Assembly: GCA_002359315.1 (NCBI GenBank)
Contig: DEMS01000024.1
Coordinates: forward strand, 40,130-104,129
Direction of reading: 5' to 3'
Length of the DNA stretch: 64,000 nt
Source of the DNA: Bacteroidetes bacterium UBA2664
GTDB lineage: Bacteria > Bacteroidota > Rhodothermia > Balneolales > Balneolaceae
Part shown: in pieces, positions 50,115 to 59,916 of the stretch
How positions within the stretch are numbered: position 1 is the stretch's first letter
How the letters are laid out: each line of letters begins with the position of its first letter
The notes under the pieces: generated by a model
The model's database searches: none
What the model was told of the DNA's origin: nothing
Seen by the model: only the letters and a program-made list of their open reading frames with translations
Position numbers and translations under genes: made by a program

Positions 50115-51347
50115 ATGAATATTTTTACCCTCATTATATTAGCTGCCATAGTGATCGATTTTGTATTGGGATTGGTATCAAACCGGCTCAATCTGAAATC
50201 TTTGACAACGGAAATTCCCGATGAGTTTCAGGGTGTATATGACGAGGAGACCTACGCCAAATCACAAGAGTATACCCGGGTGAACACACGGTTTGGATTT
50301 ATCTCCGGTGCATTTGATTTGGCCCTCTTGTTGGTATTCTGGTTTGCCGGCGGATTTAACTGGCTCGATCAGTGGGCCCGAAGCTTCGATTTTGGCGTGA
50401 TCGGTACCGGTTTGATCTTTATCGGAGCTCTGATAGTGGCTAAAATGATTATCTCCATGCCATTCAGCATTTACTCCACTTTTGTGATTGAAGAGCGGTT
50501 TGGTTTTAACAAGACTACGGTAAAGACGTTTGTCATGGATATCGCAAAAGGTTTACTGTTGTCGATACTGCTCGGGGCTCCGCTTCTGGCTTTAGTTATC
50601 GCTTTTTTTGAATTTGGGGGCACATGGGCATGGCTTTATGCATGGCTGGGGGTTACTGCGTTCTCATTGATCATGCAGTATATTGCCCCGACCTGGATCA
50701 TGCCTATTTTCAACAAATTTGAACCTCTTGAAGAGGGTGAACTGCGCACGGCGATCGAAACGTATGCGGAGAGTGTGGATTTTCCACTTCAGGATGTTTT
50801 TGTGATGGACGGTTCCAAACGATCCTCGAAATCAAATGCTTTTTTTACCGGTTTCGGCAAAAATAAACGAATTGCACTTTTTGATACACTGATCGAAAAT
50901 CATACCACGGATGAACTGGTTGCCGTTCTGGCCCACGAGATCGGACATTACAAGAAAAACCATATCACCAAAAATATGGCGATCAGTATCGTGAGTACGG
51001 GTGTGATGTTTGCACTTCTCTCCGTTTTTCTGCAGGTGCCGGCACTATTTGATGCATTTTATATGGACCAAATGAGTGTCTATGCCGGGCTGCTCTTTTT
51101 TGGCCTTCTCTATTCGCCCATCGAAACGATCCTGGGAATTGTGATGCAGGTATTGAGTCGCAAGCATGAGTATGAAGCCGATGAATTTGCTGCCAGAACA
51201 ATCGAAAAATCGGAAGAGATGGTGAATATGCTGAAAAAACTGTCGAAAGATAATCTCAGTAATCTCACTCCGCACCCCTTTTATGTCTTTTTGAATTACT
51301 CGCATCCGCCTGTACTGCAAAGAATTCGGGCAATTCGAAGTATTTAA
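50115..51347 (+). CDS. M48 family metalloprotease (Ste24/CAAX protease 1-like)
   Basis: 410 residues with several membrane helices (N-terminal LIILAAIVIDFVLGLVSNRLN and others). The zinc motif is VAVLAHEIGHYKKNH (HExxH) near residue 280, with the third ligand Glu in SRKHEYEADEFAART near residue 355. IYSTFVIEERFGFNKTT and YIAPTWIMPIFNKFEPLEEGEL are typical of Ste24-type enzymes. In bacteria such proteases take part in membrane-protein quality control rather than prenyl processing. It is divergent from pckG. Confidence 0.93.
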   Translation: MNIFTLIILAAIVIDFVLGLVSNRLNLKSLTTEIPDEFQGVYDEETYAKSQEYTRVNTRFGFISGAFDLALLLVFWFAGGFNWLDQWARSFDFGVIGTGLIFIGALIVAKMIISMPFSIYSTFVIEERFGFNKTTVKTFVMDIAKGLLLSILLGAPLLALVIAFFEFGGTWAWLYAWLGVTAFSLIMQYIAPTWIMPIFNKFEPLEEGELRTAIETYAESVDFPLQDVFVMDGSKRSSKSNAFFTGFGKNKRIALFDTLIENHTTDELVAVLAHEIGHYKKNHITKNMAISIVSTGVMFALLSVFLQVPALFDAFYMDQMSVYAGLLFFGLLYSPIETILGIVMQVLSRKHEYEADEFAARTIEKSEEMVNMLKKLSKDNLSNLTPHPFYVFLNYSHPPVLQRIRAIRSI

Positions 51348-51351
51348 TGCC

Positions 51352-52086
51352 TTACTTTTTTCTATTGAGAAAGCGGTCTACCCGTTTGAGGTGTTCATCA
51401 CTTTCCCAGAAGTGGCTGAATGGATCGATTTCGTCGGAGGGTGATTTGGGATCTTTTCTTTTCAGGTAGTCAATGAAAGTACGGTCGTTACGAATCAGCT
51501 CTTTTTTAAGTTCTTCCAGTTTTTTATCAAATTGATCGGATTGAAAAACATCCTGAATCAGCCCGTGAGTCAGCGCTTCACCTGAACTAATAACCCGATT
51601 GGAAGCCAGCCAGTAGAGGGCTTGTTCTCTGCCTGCAACCTCGATCAGGTTCGTTATACCGCCCCACGCAGGGGGCAGATAGAACTTTCCCTGTGTGAAA
51701 CCGATATTGACATCATCCCTGGCCACGCGAAAGTCAAAGGAGAGCATCATTTCCCAGCCCCCGCCATAAGCGTCCCCATTGAGGGCTGCTAATGTCCAGA
51801 AGGGAAGATTTTTAATACGATTGAGAAGCTGAAGCATACGGAGGGTCATGCTTTTAGCCCCCTCAGCATCTTTGATTTGATGAAATTCTCTAAGATCTCC
51901 ACCCGAAATAAAGCTGCCCTCCGATCCGGTTAGCACAAAAAGCCGAATCTCATCATCCTTTTCAAGCTGATCCAGCAGGGCTTCCAGCCGATCCATCAAT
52001 TCAAAGTTAACGGCATTCATGGCATCCGGCCGACGGATGGTGGCGGTTGTGATAAAAGATTCTTTATGTATGGTAAGTATGGACAT
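51352..52086 (-). CDS. Enoyl-CoA hydratase/isomerase family protein
   Basis: 244 residues from the ATG at 52086 (MSILTIHKESFITTATIRRPDAMNAVN). A longer frame from 52110 would overlap the cutA stop, so the inner ATG is preferred. The crotonase fold is shown by RRPDAMNAVNFELMDRLEALL, the oxyanion-hole segments GSFISGGDLREF and GDAYGGGWEMMLSFDFRVA, and FTQGKFYLPPAWGG. The second catalytic acid of enoyl-CoA hydratases is not obvious, so isomerase, hydrolase or another crotonase reaction is possible. It probably forms a two-gene unit with cutA (4 bp apart). Confidence 0.85.
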   Translation of the reverse strand: MSILTIHKESFITTATIRRPDAMNAVNFELMDRLEALLDQLEKDDEIRLFVLTGSEGSFISGGDLREFHQIKDAEGAKSMTLRMLQLLNRIKNLPFWTLAALNGDAYGGGWEMMLSFDFRVARDDVNIGFTQGKFYLPPAWGGITNLIEVAGREQALYWLASNRVISSGEALTHGLIQDVFQSDQFDKKLEELKKELIRNDRTFIDYLKRKDPKSPSDEIDPFSHFWESDEHLKRVDRFLNRKK

Positions 52087-52090
52087 GATT

Positions 52091-52450
52091 TCAGATGAAA
52101 CTGTCCTCATCGGACTGTATCGGTTTCAAAACGGAATGAACGACCCAGTTCAGATACTCTGCATTGCCCTCTTGTTCCGCCAAATTGATACTGACAATCG
52201 CCGGAACATCATAGGAGTGAAGTTCTTTAATGCGCCGTGTTAGCTTCGTGATGTTGTTGTAAGTGGTTTTCAGGATCAATACAGTCTCTTTTCCGGTTTC
52301 CACCTTCTCTTCCCAGCGATAAATCGATTCCATACCATCGATGATATTGGCACAGGCAGCAAGTTTTTCTTCTACCATGGCGGCCCCAATTTTTCGGGCC
52401 TCCTCCCGGTCTTTAGTCGTGACATAAACGAGCCTTAGATTTCTAAACAT
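52091..52450 (-). CDS. cutA: Divalent-cation tolerance protein CutA
   Basis: 119 residues with a PII-like ferredoxin fold that forms trimers. The family pattern is present: RLVYVTTKDREEARKIGAAMVEEKLAACANII, SIYRWEEKVETGKETVLILKT and LHSYDVPAIVSINLAEQEGNAEYLNWV. Members were linked to copper tolerance in E. coli, but their role is still debated. It lies 4 bp upstream of the crotonase-like gene on the same strand. Confidence 0.94.
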   Translation of the reverse strand: MFRNLRLVYVTTKDREEARKIGAAMVEEKLAACANIIDGMESIYRWEEKVETGKETVLILKTTYNNITKLTRRIKELHSYDVPAIVSINLAEQEGNAEYLNWVVHSVLKPIQSDEDSFI

Positions 52451-52740
52451 ACGATCAAATCATTAAATTCATATTCCATTCTGAATCTACGAAAAAGAGT
52501 GAATGCATTAAAAGTCATTTGTGGCAGAATAAAAAAATCGATTTTTAATTCTCACTTTACTCAAATAGCGAGCCAACATTTTCGGTTTTTAACCCAAACC
52601 CGCTTTTAAAAGCATGATCTAATAAGTACTGGGCTCTTTTTCCAAGGGGGATTAGATAGATCCTAAAGTGGTTGAATCGTGACGATAAATCCCGTATTTT
52701 ACATGGCTATGAATTAAGGCATTCAAACCGGATGTCAGTA

Positions 52741-52824
52741 GCGAGGGTGGCGGAATTGGTAGACGCGCTAGATTTAGGATCTAGTACTTTAACCGGTGTG
52801 GGGGTTCGAGTCCCCCCCTTCGTA
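52741..52824 (+). tRNA. tRNA-Leu (anticodon TAG)
   Basis: An 84-nt class II tRNA. The acceptor arm is GCGAGGG paired with CCTTCGT and discriminator A. The anticodon stem is CTAGA/TCTAG with loop TTTAGGA (anticodon TAG). A long variable arm (TACTTTAACCGGTGT) and T arm GGGGG-TTCGAGT-CCCCC follow. CCA is not encoded. The tig start lies 41 bp downstream. Confidence 0.93.
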
Positions 52825-52864
52825 CTTAACCGATCGTAATAAATAAGAAAAAGGTATATAAAAA

Positions 52865-54169
52865 GTGGACATATCTGTTCAAGAACTAACAAAAGTAGAC
52901 AAAGAGATAACGATCAACGCGAATAGAGAGGATCTGTCTCAAAGCTTTGAAAAAGCATATAAAAAATATCAGGGCCAAATCCAGATGCCCGGTTTCCGTC
53001 CCGGAAAAACACCGATTGGCCTGATCAAGAAGAGATTCGGCAAGGAGATCGAGCTGGAAGAGATCAATACATATGTTCAGGAGATCTACGAAAAAGAGAT
53101 CGTTCCGGAACATGAGCCTATTGGCGAGACGGAGATGGTGGATATGTCGTGGGAGGATGACAAGCTGGAAGTGACTTTTAAAGTCGGAGTAAAGCCGGTT
53201 TTTGAACTCGAAGAGATTGAAAAAATCAAAATCGACAAAATGGTTCACGACGTAACAGACGAAGAGGTCGAAGAGGAGGTTGAAAGATCTCTCGAGCGTC
53301 AGGGGAACTGGGTAGAGACGGAAGGCCCTATAACCGGAGAGTATCGCGTTACTGTGGATGCAATCAGCCTGGATGAAGACGGCAAGCCGATTGAAGGTGA
53401 GAAAGATGAAAATCAGAAACTGGATCTTCGTCAGGATGGAGCCAAAGATTTTAAAGAGTACCTGGTGGGTAAAAAGGTAGGTGATGTTGTTAAAATGGAG
53501 CAAAGCGAAGAGGGTGCTGACGACCGTTTTGAACTGCATGTCAAAAAGATTGAAAAAATGTCTAAAGCGGAACTCAATGACGAGTTTGCCAAAGAACAGT
53601 CAAACGGGGAAGCGAAAAACGTGGAAGAGTTGAAGAGCTATATCAAGAGCCGGATGCAGGACTATTACGACCAGTCATCCAATGATATGTTCAGACAGGA
53701 TGCGATTGATGCCATCACGGATGCTCATAACTTTGAGGTTCCGGAAGTACTGAAAGCGCAGGTATTGAACTCCTATGTTGAGTATGCCAAGCAACAGTCG
53801 GGCGGTGAATTGCCACAGGGGTTTGATATTGAAGGGTACAAGGAAAAGATGGATGATCAGGCTCAAAAAGAAGCAAAATGGGCCTTTATCAGTGAAAAAC
53901 TTCAGGAAAAATTTGAAGATATTGAGATTAAACCGGAAGATATTGAAGAGTTTATCGCAGTAGAAGCCGCAAAGTATGGAGCTACTGTGGATCAGCTGAA
54001 GAGTTATTATGCCCAAAACCCCTCAATGCTGGAAAATATGAGAACAAGCATCAGGGAAAATAAAGTTTTTGATAAACTGTCTGAAGTTGTTAAGATTAAT
54101 GAACTCTCGAAGGAAGAATTTAGGTTGAAGAGAGAAGAGAAAAACAAAAAAGAAGAAAAAGCTAAATAA
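52865..54169 (+). CDS. tig: Trigger factor
   Basis: 434 residues. The ribosome-associated chaperone meets nascent chains at the exit tunnel. The start is GTG at 52865 (VDISVQELTKVDKEITI). The N-terminal ribosome-binding signature is seen in MPGFRPGKTPIGLIKKRFG (about residues 41-59). The middle FKBP-like domain (about 150-250) is divergent, and the C-terminal chaperone arms are highly charged, ending in a Lys/Glu-rich tail (EEKNKKEEKAK). The order tig-clpP-clpX (6 bp and 9 bp gaps) is the classic arrangement. Confidence 0.95.
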   Translation: MDISVQELTKVDKEITINANREDLSQSFEKAYKKYQGQIQMPGFRPGKTPIGLIKKRFGKEIELEEINTYVQEIYEKEIVPEHEPIGETEMVDMSWEDDKLEVTFKVGVKPVFELEEIEKIKIDKMVHDVTDEEVEEEVERSLERQGNWVETEGPITGEYRVTVDAISLDEDGKPIEGEKDENQKLDLRQDGAKDFKEYLVGKKVGDVVKMEQSEEGADDRFELHVKKIEKMSKAELNDEFAKEQSNGEAKNVEELKSYIKSRMQDYYDQSSNDMFRQDAIDAITDAHNFEVPEVLKAQVLNSYVEYAKQQSGGELPQGFDIEGYKEKMDDQAQKEAKWAFISEKLQEKFEDIEIKPEDIEEFIAVEAAKYGATVDQLKSYYAQNPSMLENMRTSIRENKVFDKLSEVVKINELSKEEFRLKREEKNKKEEKAK

Positions 54170-54175
54170 ACAGCA

Positions 54176-54814
54176 ATGATCCGAAATCAACCACTATTTG
54201 AGATTCCATCTATGAGTGATATTACAGATATACAGAACAGTTTGATCCCAATGGTTGTAGAAACCACGAACCGGGGAGAAAGAGCCTACGATATATACTC
54301 CAGGCTATTAAAAGATCGAATTATCATCCTGGGAACCCCCATCAATGATGCAGTTGCCAGTTCAATCGTCGCACAATTGTTGTTTCTTGAGAGTCAGGAT
54401 GCCGAAAAGGATATAAATCTGTACATTAACAGTCCGGGCGGGGTTGTATCAGCCGGAATGGCGATCTACGATACCATGCAGTATATTAAGTGTGACGTGG
54501 CTACAACATGTGTAGGTATGGCCGCATCAATGGGTGCTGTGCTATTAACAGCCGGTACAAAAGGGAAAAGAAATTCATTGCCACATTCCAGGGTGATGAT
54601 TCATCAGCCACTTGGCGGCGTACAGGGCCAGGCAAGTGATATTGAAATTGAAGCTGCGGAAATACTCAGGCTAAAAAAAGAATTAAGTACTATATTAGCT
54701 GATCATGCAGGCAAAGAAGTGGAAGATATAATCAGGGATTCAGACCGGAACAAATGGATGACTGCCGACGAGGCAAAAGATTATGGTCTGATCGACAGAG
54801 TAATGAGACGTTAA
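54176..54814 (+). CDS. clpP: ATP-dependent Clp protease proteolytic subunit
   Basis: 212 residues. The catalytic Ser is in [13 protein letters not shown] (about residue 120) and the His in [10 protein letters not shown] (about residue 145), with Asp further on. [21 protein letters not shown] and the terminal [15 protein letters not shown] are conserved. Fourteen subunits form the ClpP barrel that degrades proteins fed by ClpX. A second start at [12 protein letters not shown] would give a shorter N-terminus; the first ATG was kept because it follows tig by 6 bp. Confidence 0.97.
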   Translation: MIRNQPLFEIPSMSDITDIQNSLIPMVVETTNRGERAYDIYSRLLKDRIIILGTPINDAVASSIVAQLLFLESQDAEKDINLYINSPGGVVSAGMAIYDTMQYIKCDVATTCVGMAASMGAVLLTAGTKGKRNSLPHSRVMIHQPLGGVQGQASDIEIEAAEILRLKKELSTILADHAGKEVEDIIRDSDRNKWMTADEAKDYGLIDRVMRR

Positions 54815-54823
54815 AAACTTACT

Positions 54824-56077
54824 ATGAGTAAAAAGAAAGATAACGAAACAGTATTTTGTTCATTCTGTGGTCGTGCCAGCCAGGATGTTAATTCTATGGT
54901 TGCAGGGCCTGATGTGTACATTTGTAATCACTGTGTTGAAGATGCATCAAGCATTATTCAAAGCGATCTTTCTTCATTGGCCCGCCGCCGTGAAAAGCAG
55001 TATAAACCGATGCTCAAGCCAATTGAGATCAAAAACAAGCTGGATGAGTATGTCATTGGCCAGGACGATGCCAAAAAAGCCCTCGCGGTTGCCGTCTACA
55101 ATCACTATAAACGGGTATCCGGCTCTTCTGAAATTCAATTTGACGACACTAAAATTGAGAAGAGCAATATCTGTCTGCTGGGACCCACCGGTTCAGGAAA
55201 AACACTTTTAGCCAAAACATTGGCTGATCTAATTGATGTCCCATTCACCATTGCCGATGCGACTGTCCTGACAGAAGCCGGTTATGTGGGTGAAGATGTT
55301 GAAAGTATTCTCAGTAATCTGTTGCAATCTGCTGATTTTGATGTGGAACGTGCAAAACGGGGAATCGTTTATATCGATGAAATTGACAAAGTTTCCCGTA
55401 AAAGCGACAACCCATCCATCACACGGGATGTGTCCGGAGAAGGTGTGCAGCAGGCATTGCTGAAAATTCTGGAGGGGACAACCGCAAATATCCCGCCGAA
55501 AGGGGGGAGAAAACATCCGGAGCAGAGTTTCATTCAGCTGGATACATCAGATATCCTCTTTATATGCGGAGGGGCTTTTAGCGGACTCGAAGAGGTGATT
55601 GCCCGAAGGCTTTCTACAAGTTCCATGGGTTTTCATTCGGATGATCAGAAAAACTTTGATAAAAAGGATCCCAAGATTTTTACTCATGTAGAACCGGATG
55701 ATCTTCAAAAATTTGGGTTGATTCCGGAATTAATCGGCCGATTGCCGATTATTTGTGGATTGGAAGAGCTCTCGGATGAAGCGATGATTAAAATTTTGGT
55801 TGAACCTAAAAATGCGATCACCAAACAGTATAAGAAGCTATTTAGCCTCGAAGAAGTAGAACTGGTCTTTGAAGATGATGCTCTTACGGCCGTTGTTGAA
55901 CGGGCACGTGAGAGAAAGACAGGGGCTCGGGGCCTCCGATCCATCCTGGAAGATGCGATGCTTGAAATAATGTTTGTGATCCCTTCCATGAAGAATGTGA
56001 AACGTTGTATCATAACGAGGGAGACGGTCGAGAAAAAAGCGCCTCCGATATACGAAAAACAGAGAGCTTCAGCCTAA
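54824..56077 (+). CDS. clpX: ATP-dependent Clp protease ATP-binding subunit ClpX
   Basis: 417 residues. The N-terminal zinc-binding domain ([13 protein letters not shown]...YICNHCVED, four Cys) is complete. The AAA+ core has Walker [18 protein letters not shown], Walker [15 protein letters not shown], the substrate-gripping GYVGEDVE pore loop and the sensor segment [41 protein letters not shown] is also typical. It unfolds substrates for ClpP. It is the last gene of the tig-clpP-clpX cluster. Confidence 0.97.
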   Translation: MSKKKDNETVFCSFCGRASQDVNSMVAGPDVYICNHCVEDASSIIQSDLSSLARRREKQYKPMLKPIEIKNKLDEYVIGQDDAKKALAVAVYNHYKRVSGSSEIQFDDTKIEKSNICLLGPTGSGKTLLAKTLADLIDVPFTIADATVLTEAGYVGEDVESILSNLLQSADFDVERAKRGIVYIDEIDKVSRKSDNPSITRDVSGEGVQQALLKILEGTTANIPPKGGRKHPEQSFIQLDTSDILFICGGAFSGLEEVIARRLSTSSMGFHSDDQKNFDKKDPKIFTHVEPDDLQKFGLIPELIGRLPIICGLEELSDEAMIKILVEPKNAITKQYKKLFSLEEVELVFEDDALTAVVERARERKTGARGLRSILEDAMLEIMFVIPSMKNVKRCIITRETVEKKAPPIYEKQRASA

Positions 56078-56097
56078 TTGTTCTCTTGAGCACCCAA

Positions 56098-56114
56098 CCC
56101 GGAAGTATTCCGGG
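56098..56114 (+). terminator. Short GC-rich hairpin after clpX
   Basis: CCCGGAA-GTA-TTCCGGG, a strong 7-bp stem 20 bp after the clpX stop, but without a clear T-run. It may be a weak terminator or an RNA-stabilising hairpin. Confidence 0.4.
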
Positions 56115-56174
56115 GATTTATCAGAATGATCCAATGTAACGATCGGTTTCTATGCAGATCAATTGCTGTCACTC

Positions 56175-57455
56175 ATGAACAGATTACTCCCATCCAGCCG
56201 GATAAAACTGATATTGGTCATTTTTCTAGTCATTTTGGCCATTGCATCCTTTATCTATAACCAGGTCCTGCTCAATAAAATCATGCAGCAGGAGCGAGCC
56301 AGTGTGGAACTTTGGACAAAAGCATTTCAACACAATGTGGACCCGGTCTATTTTGAAGTGAGTGAAAAACTGAATCAGGTTGTTAATGTCCTGAGGAATT
56401 ACCCGGAGGTCCCGGACAGCCTGTCGAGACTCATTTTAGAAGCTGAATCTGAAAAAGCGACCATCGATTTTGTAAATCGTGAAATTATCCAGCCGGATCA
56501 CCTATTTGAGATTCCGGTCATCGTTGTGGACGAATCAGGTTTTGTAATTTATTCCCGGTTTATTGATGATGAAAATGAGGATTTGCAGCAGTTAATTGAG
56601 AATTTTGGTGCTGTTAATGAGCCGATTACATTCACTATCAACGCCGGCGATCGTTCGTTTAATCAGATGGTTTATTACGGGGAGAGTGCGATGATTCAGT
56701 ATCTTCGATTCTTCCCCTATGTTCAATTCGGTATCCTGGCACTGCTCTTGGGTGTCGGATATGTGACGTACAAAAGTATCACCCGCTCAGAGCAGTCAAA
56801 TCTTTGGGTTGGCATGACCAAAGAGGCCGCTCATCAATTGGGAACCCCACTCTCCAGTATGTATGGATGGATTCAGCTCTTGAAAGACAATAATCAGCAA
56901 AATGAAGAGACTCTCTCAATCGTATATGAGATTGAAAATGATGTGAGCCGGCTTAAAGGGATTGCAGAACGATTCAATAAGATCGGATCTCAGCCCGAAT
57001 TGAAGAGAACCCATTTAGAGCCGATCATTGATGACGTGATCACCTATATGGAGAGACGATTGCCCCAGCTTGGGAAACGAATCGAGGTACGGAAATTTGT
57101 AGAATCCAATGTAAAAGCCTCAATCAACATAGAACTTTTTCAGTGGGCTATTGAAAATCTGATTAAAAATTCGATGGATGCCATTCGGGAATCCGAATCG
57201 ACTCCCTATGTGTCGATCAGTGCTGAAATAGAAGGGAATCAGTTGGTGATTGATATCGAGGACTCCGGGACAGGAATCGACAGAAAGTATATAAAGGAGA
57301 TCTTTAAACCGGGGTTTAGTACAAAAAAGAGAGGTTGGGGGCTGGGGCTCAGTTTAACCCGGAGAATCATAGAAGAGTACCACAACGGAAAGGTATTTGT
57401 TTATAGCAGTGAGCTGAACAGAGGAACGGTTATTCGAATTGTCCTTCCCACTTAA
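56175..57455 (+). CDS. Sensor histidine kinase
   Basis: 426 residues from the ATG at 56175 (MNRLLPSSRIKLILVIF); a TTG at 56163 is less likely. Two membrane helices (about residues 10-30 and 175-200) bracket an extracytoplasmic region. The phospho-accepting His lies in MTKEAAHQLGTPLSSMYGW. The ATPase domain has the N box ENLIKNSMDAIRES, G1 DIEDSGTGID, F box FKPGFSTKKRGWG and G2 GLGLSLTRRI. There is no receiver or HAMP domain obvious, and no response regulator is adjacent (the nearest is 26 kb away), so the partner is unknown. Confidence 0.93.
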   Translation: MNRLLPSSRIKLILVIFLVILAIASFIYNQVLLNKIMQQERASVELWTKAFQHNVDPVYFEVSEKLNQVVNVLRNYPEVPDSLSRLILEAESEKATIDFVNREIIQPDHLFEIPVIVVDESGFVIYSRFIDDENEDLQQLIENFGAVNEPITFTINAGDRSFNQMVYYGESAMIQYLRFFPYVQFGILALLLGVGYVTYKSITRSEQSNLWVGMTKEAAHQLGTPLSSMYGWIQLLKDNNQQNEETLSIVYEIENDVSRLKGIAERFNKIGSQPELKRTHLEPIIDDVITYMERRLPQLGKRIEVRKFVESNVKASINIELFQWAIENLIKNSMDAIRESESTPYVSISAEIEGNQLVIDIEDSGTGIDRKYIKEIFKPGFSTKKRGWGLGLSLTRRIIEEYHNGKVFVYSSELNRGTVIRIVLPT

Positions 57456-57458
57456 TCT

Positions 57459-58034
57459 TTATTCTGCAGCGTAACCACGTTTTGTTGCATACTCCATCAG
57501 CTGTGCTTTCAGCAGATTTCTGCCCCGGTGCAATCTGGATCGGATCGTGCCTATCGGCACATCAAGCATATTTGCAATCTCTTCGTATGTGAAATCTTCA
57601 ACATCACAAAGCAGTACAACCGTTCTGAAATCTTCAGGAATACTGTCTAACGCATTGGAGAGATCATCATCAATTAACTCCCGGAACATTTTATCTTCCA
57701 GATCCGAACTGTTTGTTCTCTCTGCGCGAATTGACTCATAAAATGAGGCGACTTCATCATAATCAACTTCCTGCGGCTTTTTTGATTTCCTTCTGTAGTT
57801 GTTGATGTAGGAATTTTTCAGGATTCTGAAAAGCCACGCTTTTGCATTCGTTCCTTTTTCATAGCTGCTGAAAAACCGGAACGCCTTTACAATGGTATCC
57901 TGAACAAGATCTTCCGCGTCATTAGGATCTGCTGTAAGCCTCAAGCCAAAATTATAAAGAGCATCCAGATGAGGTAGAATCTCCTCATTGAAGTCTTGCT
58001 GCTTTTTAATTTCTTTTTTTGTGAGTTCTGCCAT
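57459..58034 (-). CDS. RNA polymerase sigma factor, ECF type
   Basis: 191 residues. Region 2 is shown by LTADPNDAEDLVQDTIVKAFRFFSSYEKGTNAKAWLFRILKNSYINNYRRKSKK, including the core-binding DAEDLVQD part, and region 4 by RTVVLLCDVEDFTYEEIANMLDVPIGTIRSRLHRGRNLLKAQL, the -35 recognition helix. No anti-sigma factor gene is next to it in the window, so its signal is unknown. It is convergent with the histidine kinase: the stop codons are only 3 bp apart. Confidence 0.95.
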   Translation of the reverse strand: MAELTKKEIKKQQDFNEEILPHLDALYNFGLRLTADPNDAEDLVQDTIVKAFRFFSSYEKGTNAKAWLFRILKNSYINNYRRKSKKPQEVDYDEVASFYESIRAERTNSSDLEDKMFRELIDDDLSNALDSIPEDFRTVVLLCDVEDFTYEEIANMLDVPIGTIRSRLHRGRNLLKAQLMEYATKRGYAAE

Positions 58035-58415
58035 CCCTTTATTATTGCAGCGTCAAAATTTTATGTTCTTCTCTTTAGTCGTCGAATGTCGTATTTAATA
58101 CGTAATGTACCGCTAAGTTATTTTATAGTCTAATTGATAGAATTGATCGGCCTTGTAAAGATTCTCTTAACTACTGCAACAAGATAACCAATTTTTGCGA
58201 ACAATCGTGGAATAGAAAGAGCAGTAAATGATATCTGTCAGCCTATCTCAATTGTTTGACCCAAAATACTTTTTTGAAAGTCTAATCGCTTAAATCAAAG
58301 TAGTCCCATAACTAAAAATTGCACTTCATTGTTCCCACGTAATCATTTGTTTTGATATTCGTCCGCAAGACAATAAAATGGATGGTAAAGTTTAAAAACA
58401 GCAATATTAAAACGA
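58035..58415. other. Intergenic region, nothing recognised
   Basis: 381 AT-rich bases between the start of the sigma factor gene and the end of the LysM gene, both on the minus strand. It must contain the promoter of the sigma factor gene. I see no terminator hairpin, tandem repeat or small gene. Confidence 0.5.
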
Positions 58416-59588
58416 TCAATTATCCAGATAGATCGTAACCAAAGGACGTTCAATGCTTGAAAAATTTAACAACTCATACGCTTTATTTGAGAGTTTTAGC
58501 CCGTCTCCTGATTGACGATCATTTACACGAACAAAGACTCCGCGCCCGTTTGAGGGGTTTTCAACATAGATCACATTACCGAGGGCCATGTTACTGTGGG
58601 CAGCTGTTAGCTGATCCGGATTGTACAGTTCTCCGCTTGTCGTTGGAGAGGCTCTGTCACTTATTTGATATCTGGAGACGGCAACCGTTCCCAGATCTTC
58701 CAGATTGGCATCTCTTTGATATGGATTTTTAAAATCTCGTGTTGGAGGCAATAGAACCGTAAGCTGTTGGCCGGCTGTAACAGAGTTGTTATTTATTCCG
58801 GGATTTAATGCCAATAGCTCGTTTCTGCTCATTTTAAATCTGGTTAAGAGTGTCTGCATATTTTCACCGCTTTGCACTCTGTACGTAGTGAATTTTCCCT
58901 GAGGAGTTGAATCTTCAGCCCCTTCTGCAATGGATGGGGCCGTTCGTACCCTTCTGACCATAATGCGATCGCCCACGCGTAGCATATCACTGCTCAGATT
59001 ATTTAAACTTCTCAGCTCGTTAACGGTCATGTCGTGTTCTCTTGCAATTTGATAGAGCGTATCGCCACTACGTATGACATAACTTTCACTGCCGGAGGAT
59101 GAATCTAAATCTCGAACTATGGACGTTCGTTCCTGTTGATCCATCTGTTCAATTTCTGAAATGGATGGAGGCGTCGGTGTTTCGCCAAGATCTATTCTTG
59201 AGTAGAGGATCAACTCACGGCCGGCATCCAATGCGGTGCCATCCAACTGATTCCATTGCTGAATCTCTGCGATAGTCACGCCATAGCGTCTCGAGATGGC
59301 AAAAAGTGATTCACCGGCTCTCACCTGATGAATGATTCGGTTGGCCGAATCGGCCGGCAGCAGGGACAAAACCTGTCCGGGCTGTAAATTATCAGTCTCC
59401 AGTTCATTCCATGCCCGTAAATCACTCACGGAAATATTATATTCTCTTGAAATACTGAACAGAGTTTCCCCGGCTTCTACAACATGTTCTGTACGTTGAG
59501 TTTGTGCGTGTCCCGGATCGATCGAGAAGAACGATATAATTAGAAAAAGAGTGAATATTGTAAAAATGTTAATCGTCTGATTACTCAT
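58416..59588 (-). CDS. Secreted protein with four LysM domains and C-terminal RlpA-like domain
   Basis: 390 residues with an N-terminal signal peptide (INIFTIFTLFLIISFFSIDPGHAQ). Four LysM repeats start at about residues 34, 86, 167 and 240 (HVVEAGETLFSISREYNIS, HQVRAGESLFAISRRYGVT, YVIRSGDTLYQIAREHDMT, YRVQSGENMQTLLTRFKMS); they bind peptidoglycan N-acetylglucosamine chains. The last about 95 residues (GTVAVSRYQISDRASPTTSGELYNPDQLTAAHSNMALG ... VFVRVNDR) form an RlpA-like double-psi beta-barrel. Some RlpA proteins are lytic transglycosylases for septal peptidoglycan, so cell-wall remodelling is likely. It overlaps the preceding TPR gene by 8 bp. Confidence 0.9.
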   Translation of the reverse strand: MSNQTINIFTIFTLFLIISFFSIDPGHAQTQRTEHVVEAGETLFSISREYNISVSDLRAWNELETDNLQPGQVLSLLPADSANRIIHQVRAGESLFAISRRYGVTIAEIQQWNQLDGTALDAGRELILYSRIDLGETPTPPSISEIEQMDQQERTSIVRDLDSSSGSESYVIRSGDTLYQIAREHDMTVNELRSLNNLSSDMLRVGDRIMVRRVRTAPSIAEGAEDSTPQGKFTTYRVQSGENMQTLLTRFKMSRNELLALNPGINNNSVTAGQQLTVLLPPTRDFKNPYQRDANLEDLGTVAVSRYQISDRASPTTSGELYNPDQLTAAHSNMALGNVIYVENPSNGRGVFVRVNDRQSGDGLKLSNKAYELLNFSSIERPLVTIYLDN

Positions 59589-59916
59589 TATTCATTTCAA
59601 TTTTAAGAATTTCCAATGCTTCCTTGAGTTCTGATATTGTTCGCCGGTTGTCCTGTTTTTCTGCCAGCACAATTCCATCGCTGTAGCTCTGGAAGGCTTC
59701 CCGGTACAATCCCATCCCTTCATAAAGTTTTCCCAGGTGATAATAGACCCCCAGATATCCGGGATCCTGTTTCCGGACAGATTCAAACAAGATCCTGGCT
59801 TTTGATACTTCATTCGTCTTCAACAGTTCCAATGCCAAAGCGAATTTTGAAAAAGAATCAGCAGGATTCTTTTTCAGGTTCAGTGCCAGGGATTTTATTT
59901 TATTTTTTTCGGCCAT
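59581..59916 (-). CDS. Small TPR-repeat protein
   Basis: 111 residues with two to three tetratricopeptide repeats (DSFSKFALALELLKTNEVSKARILFESVRKQDPGYLGVYYHLGKLYEGMGLYREAFQSYSDGIVLAEK). It has no signal peptide, so it probably acts in the cytoplasm as an adaptor. It overlaps aroC by 17 bp at its start and the LysM gene by 8 bp at its end, so the three minus-strand genes form a tightly coupled operon. Confidence 0.85.
   Translation of the reverse strand: MAEKNKIKSLALNLKKNPADSFSKFALALELLKTNEVSKARILFESVRKQDPGYLGVYYHLGKLYEGMGLYREAFQSYSDGIVLAEKQDNRRTISELKEALEILKIEMNNE

Noticed and set aside
52886..53539. 217-codon antisense frame within tig
   Set aside because: Long but antisense to a well-conserved trigger factor gene; the composition is the mirror of the Lys/Glu-rich sense strand.
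56163..56174. TTG start for the histidine kinase
   Set aside because: An ATG four codons later has a better context and gives a normal membrane-anchor N-terminus.
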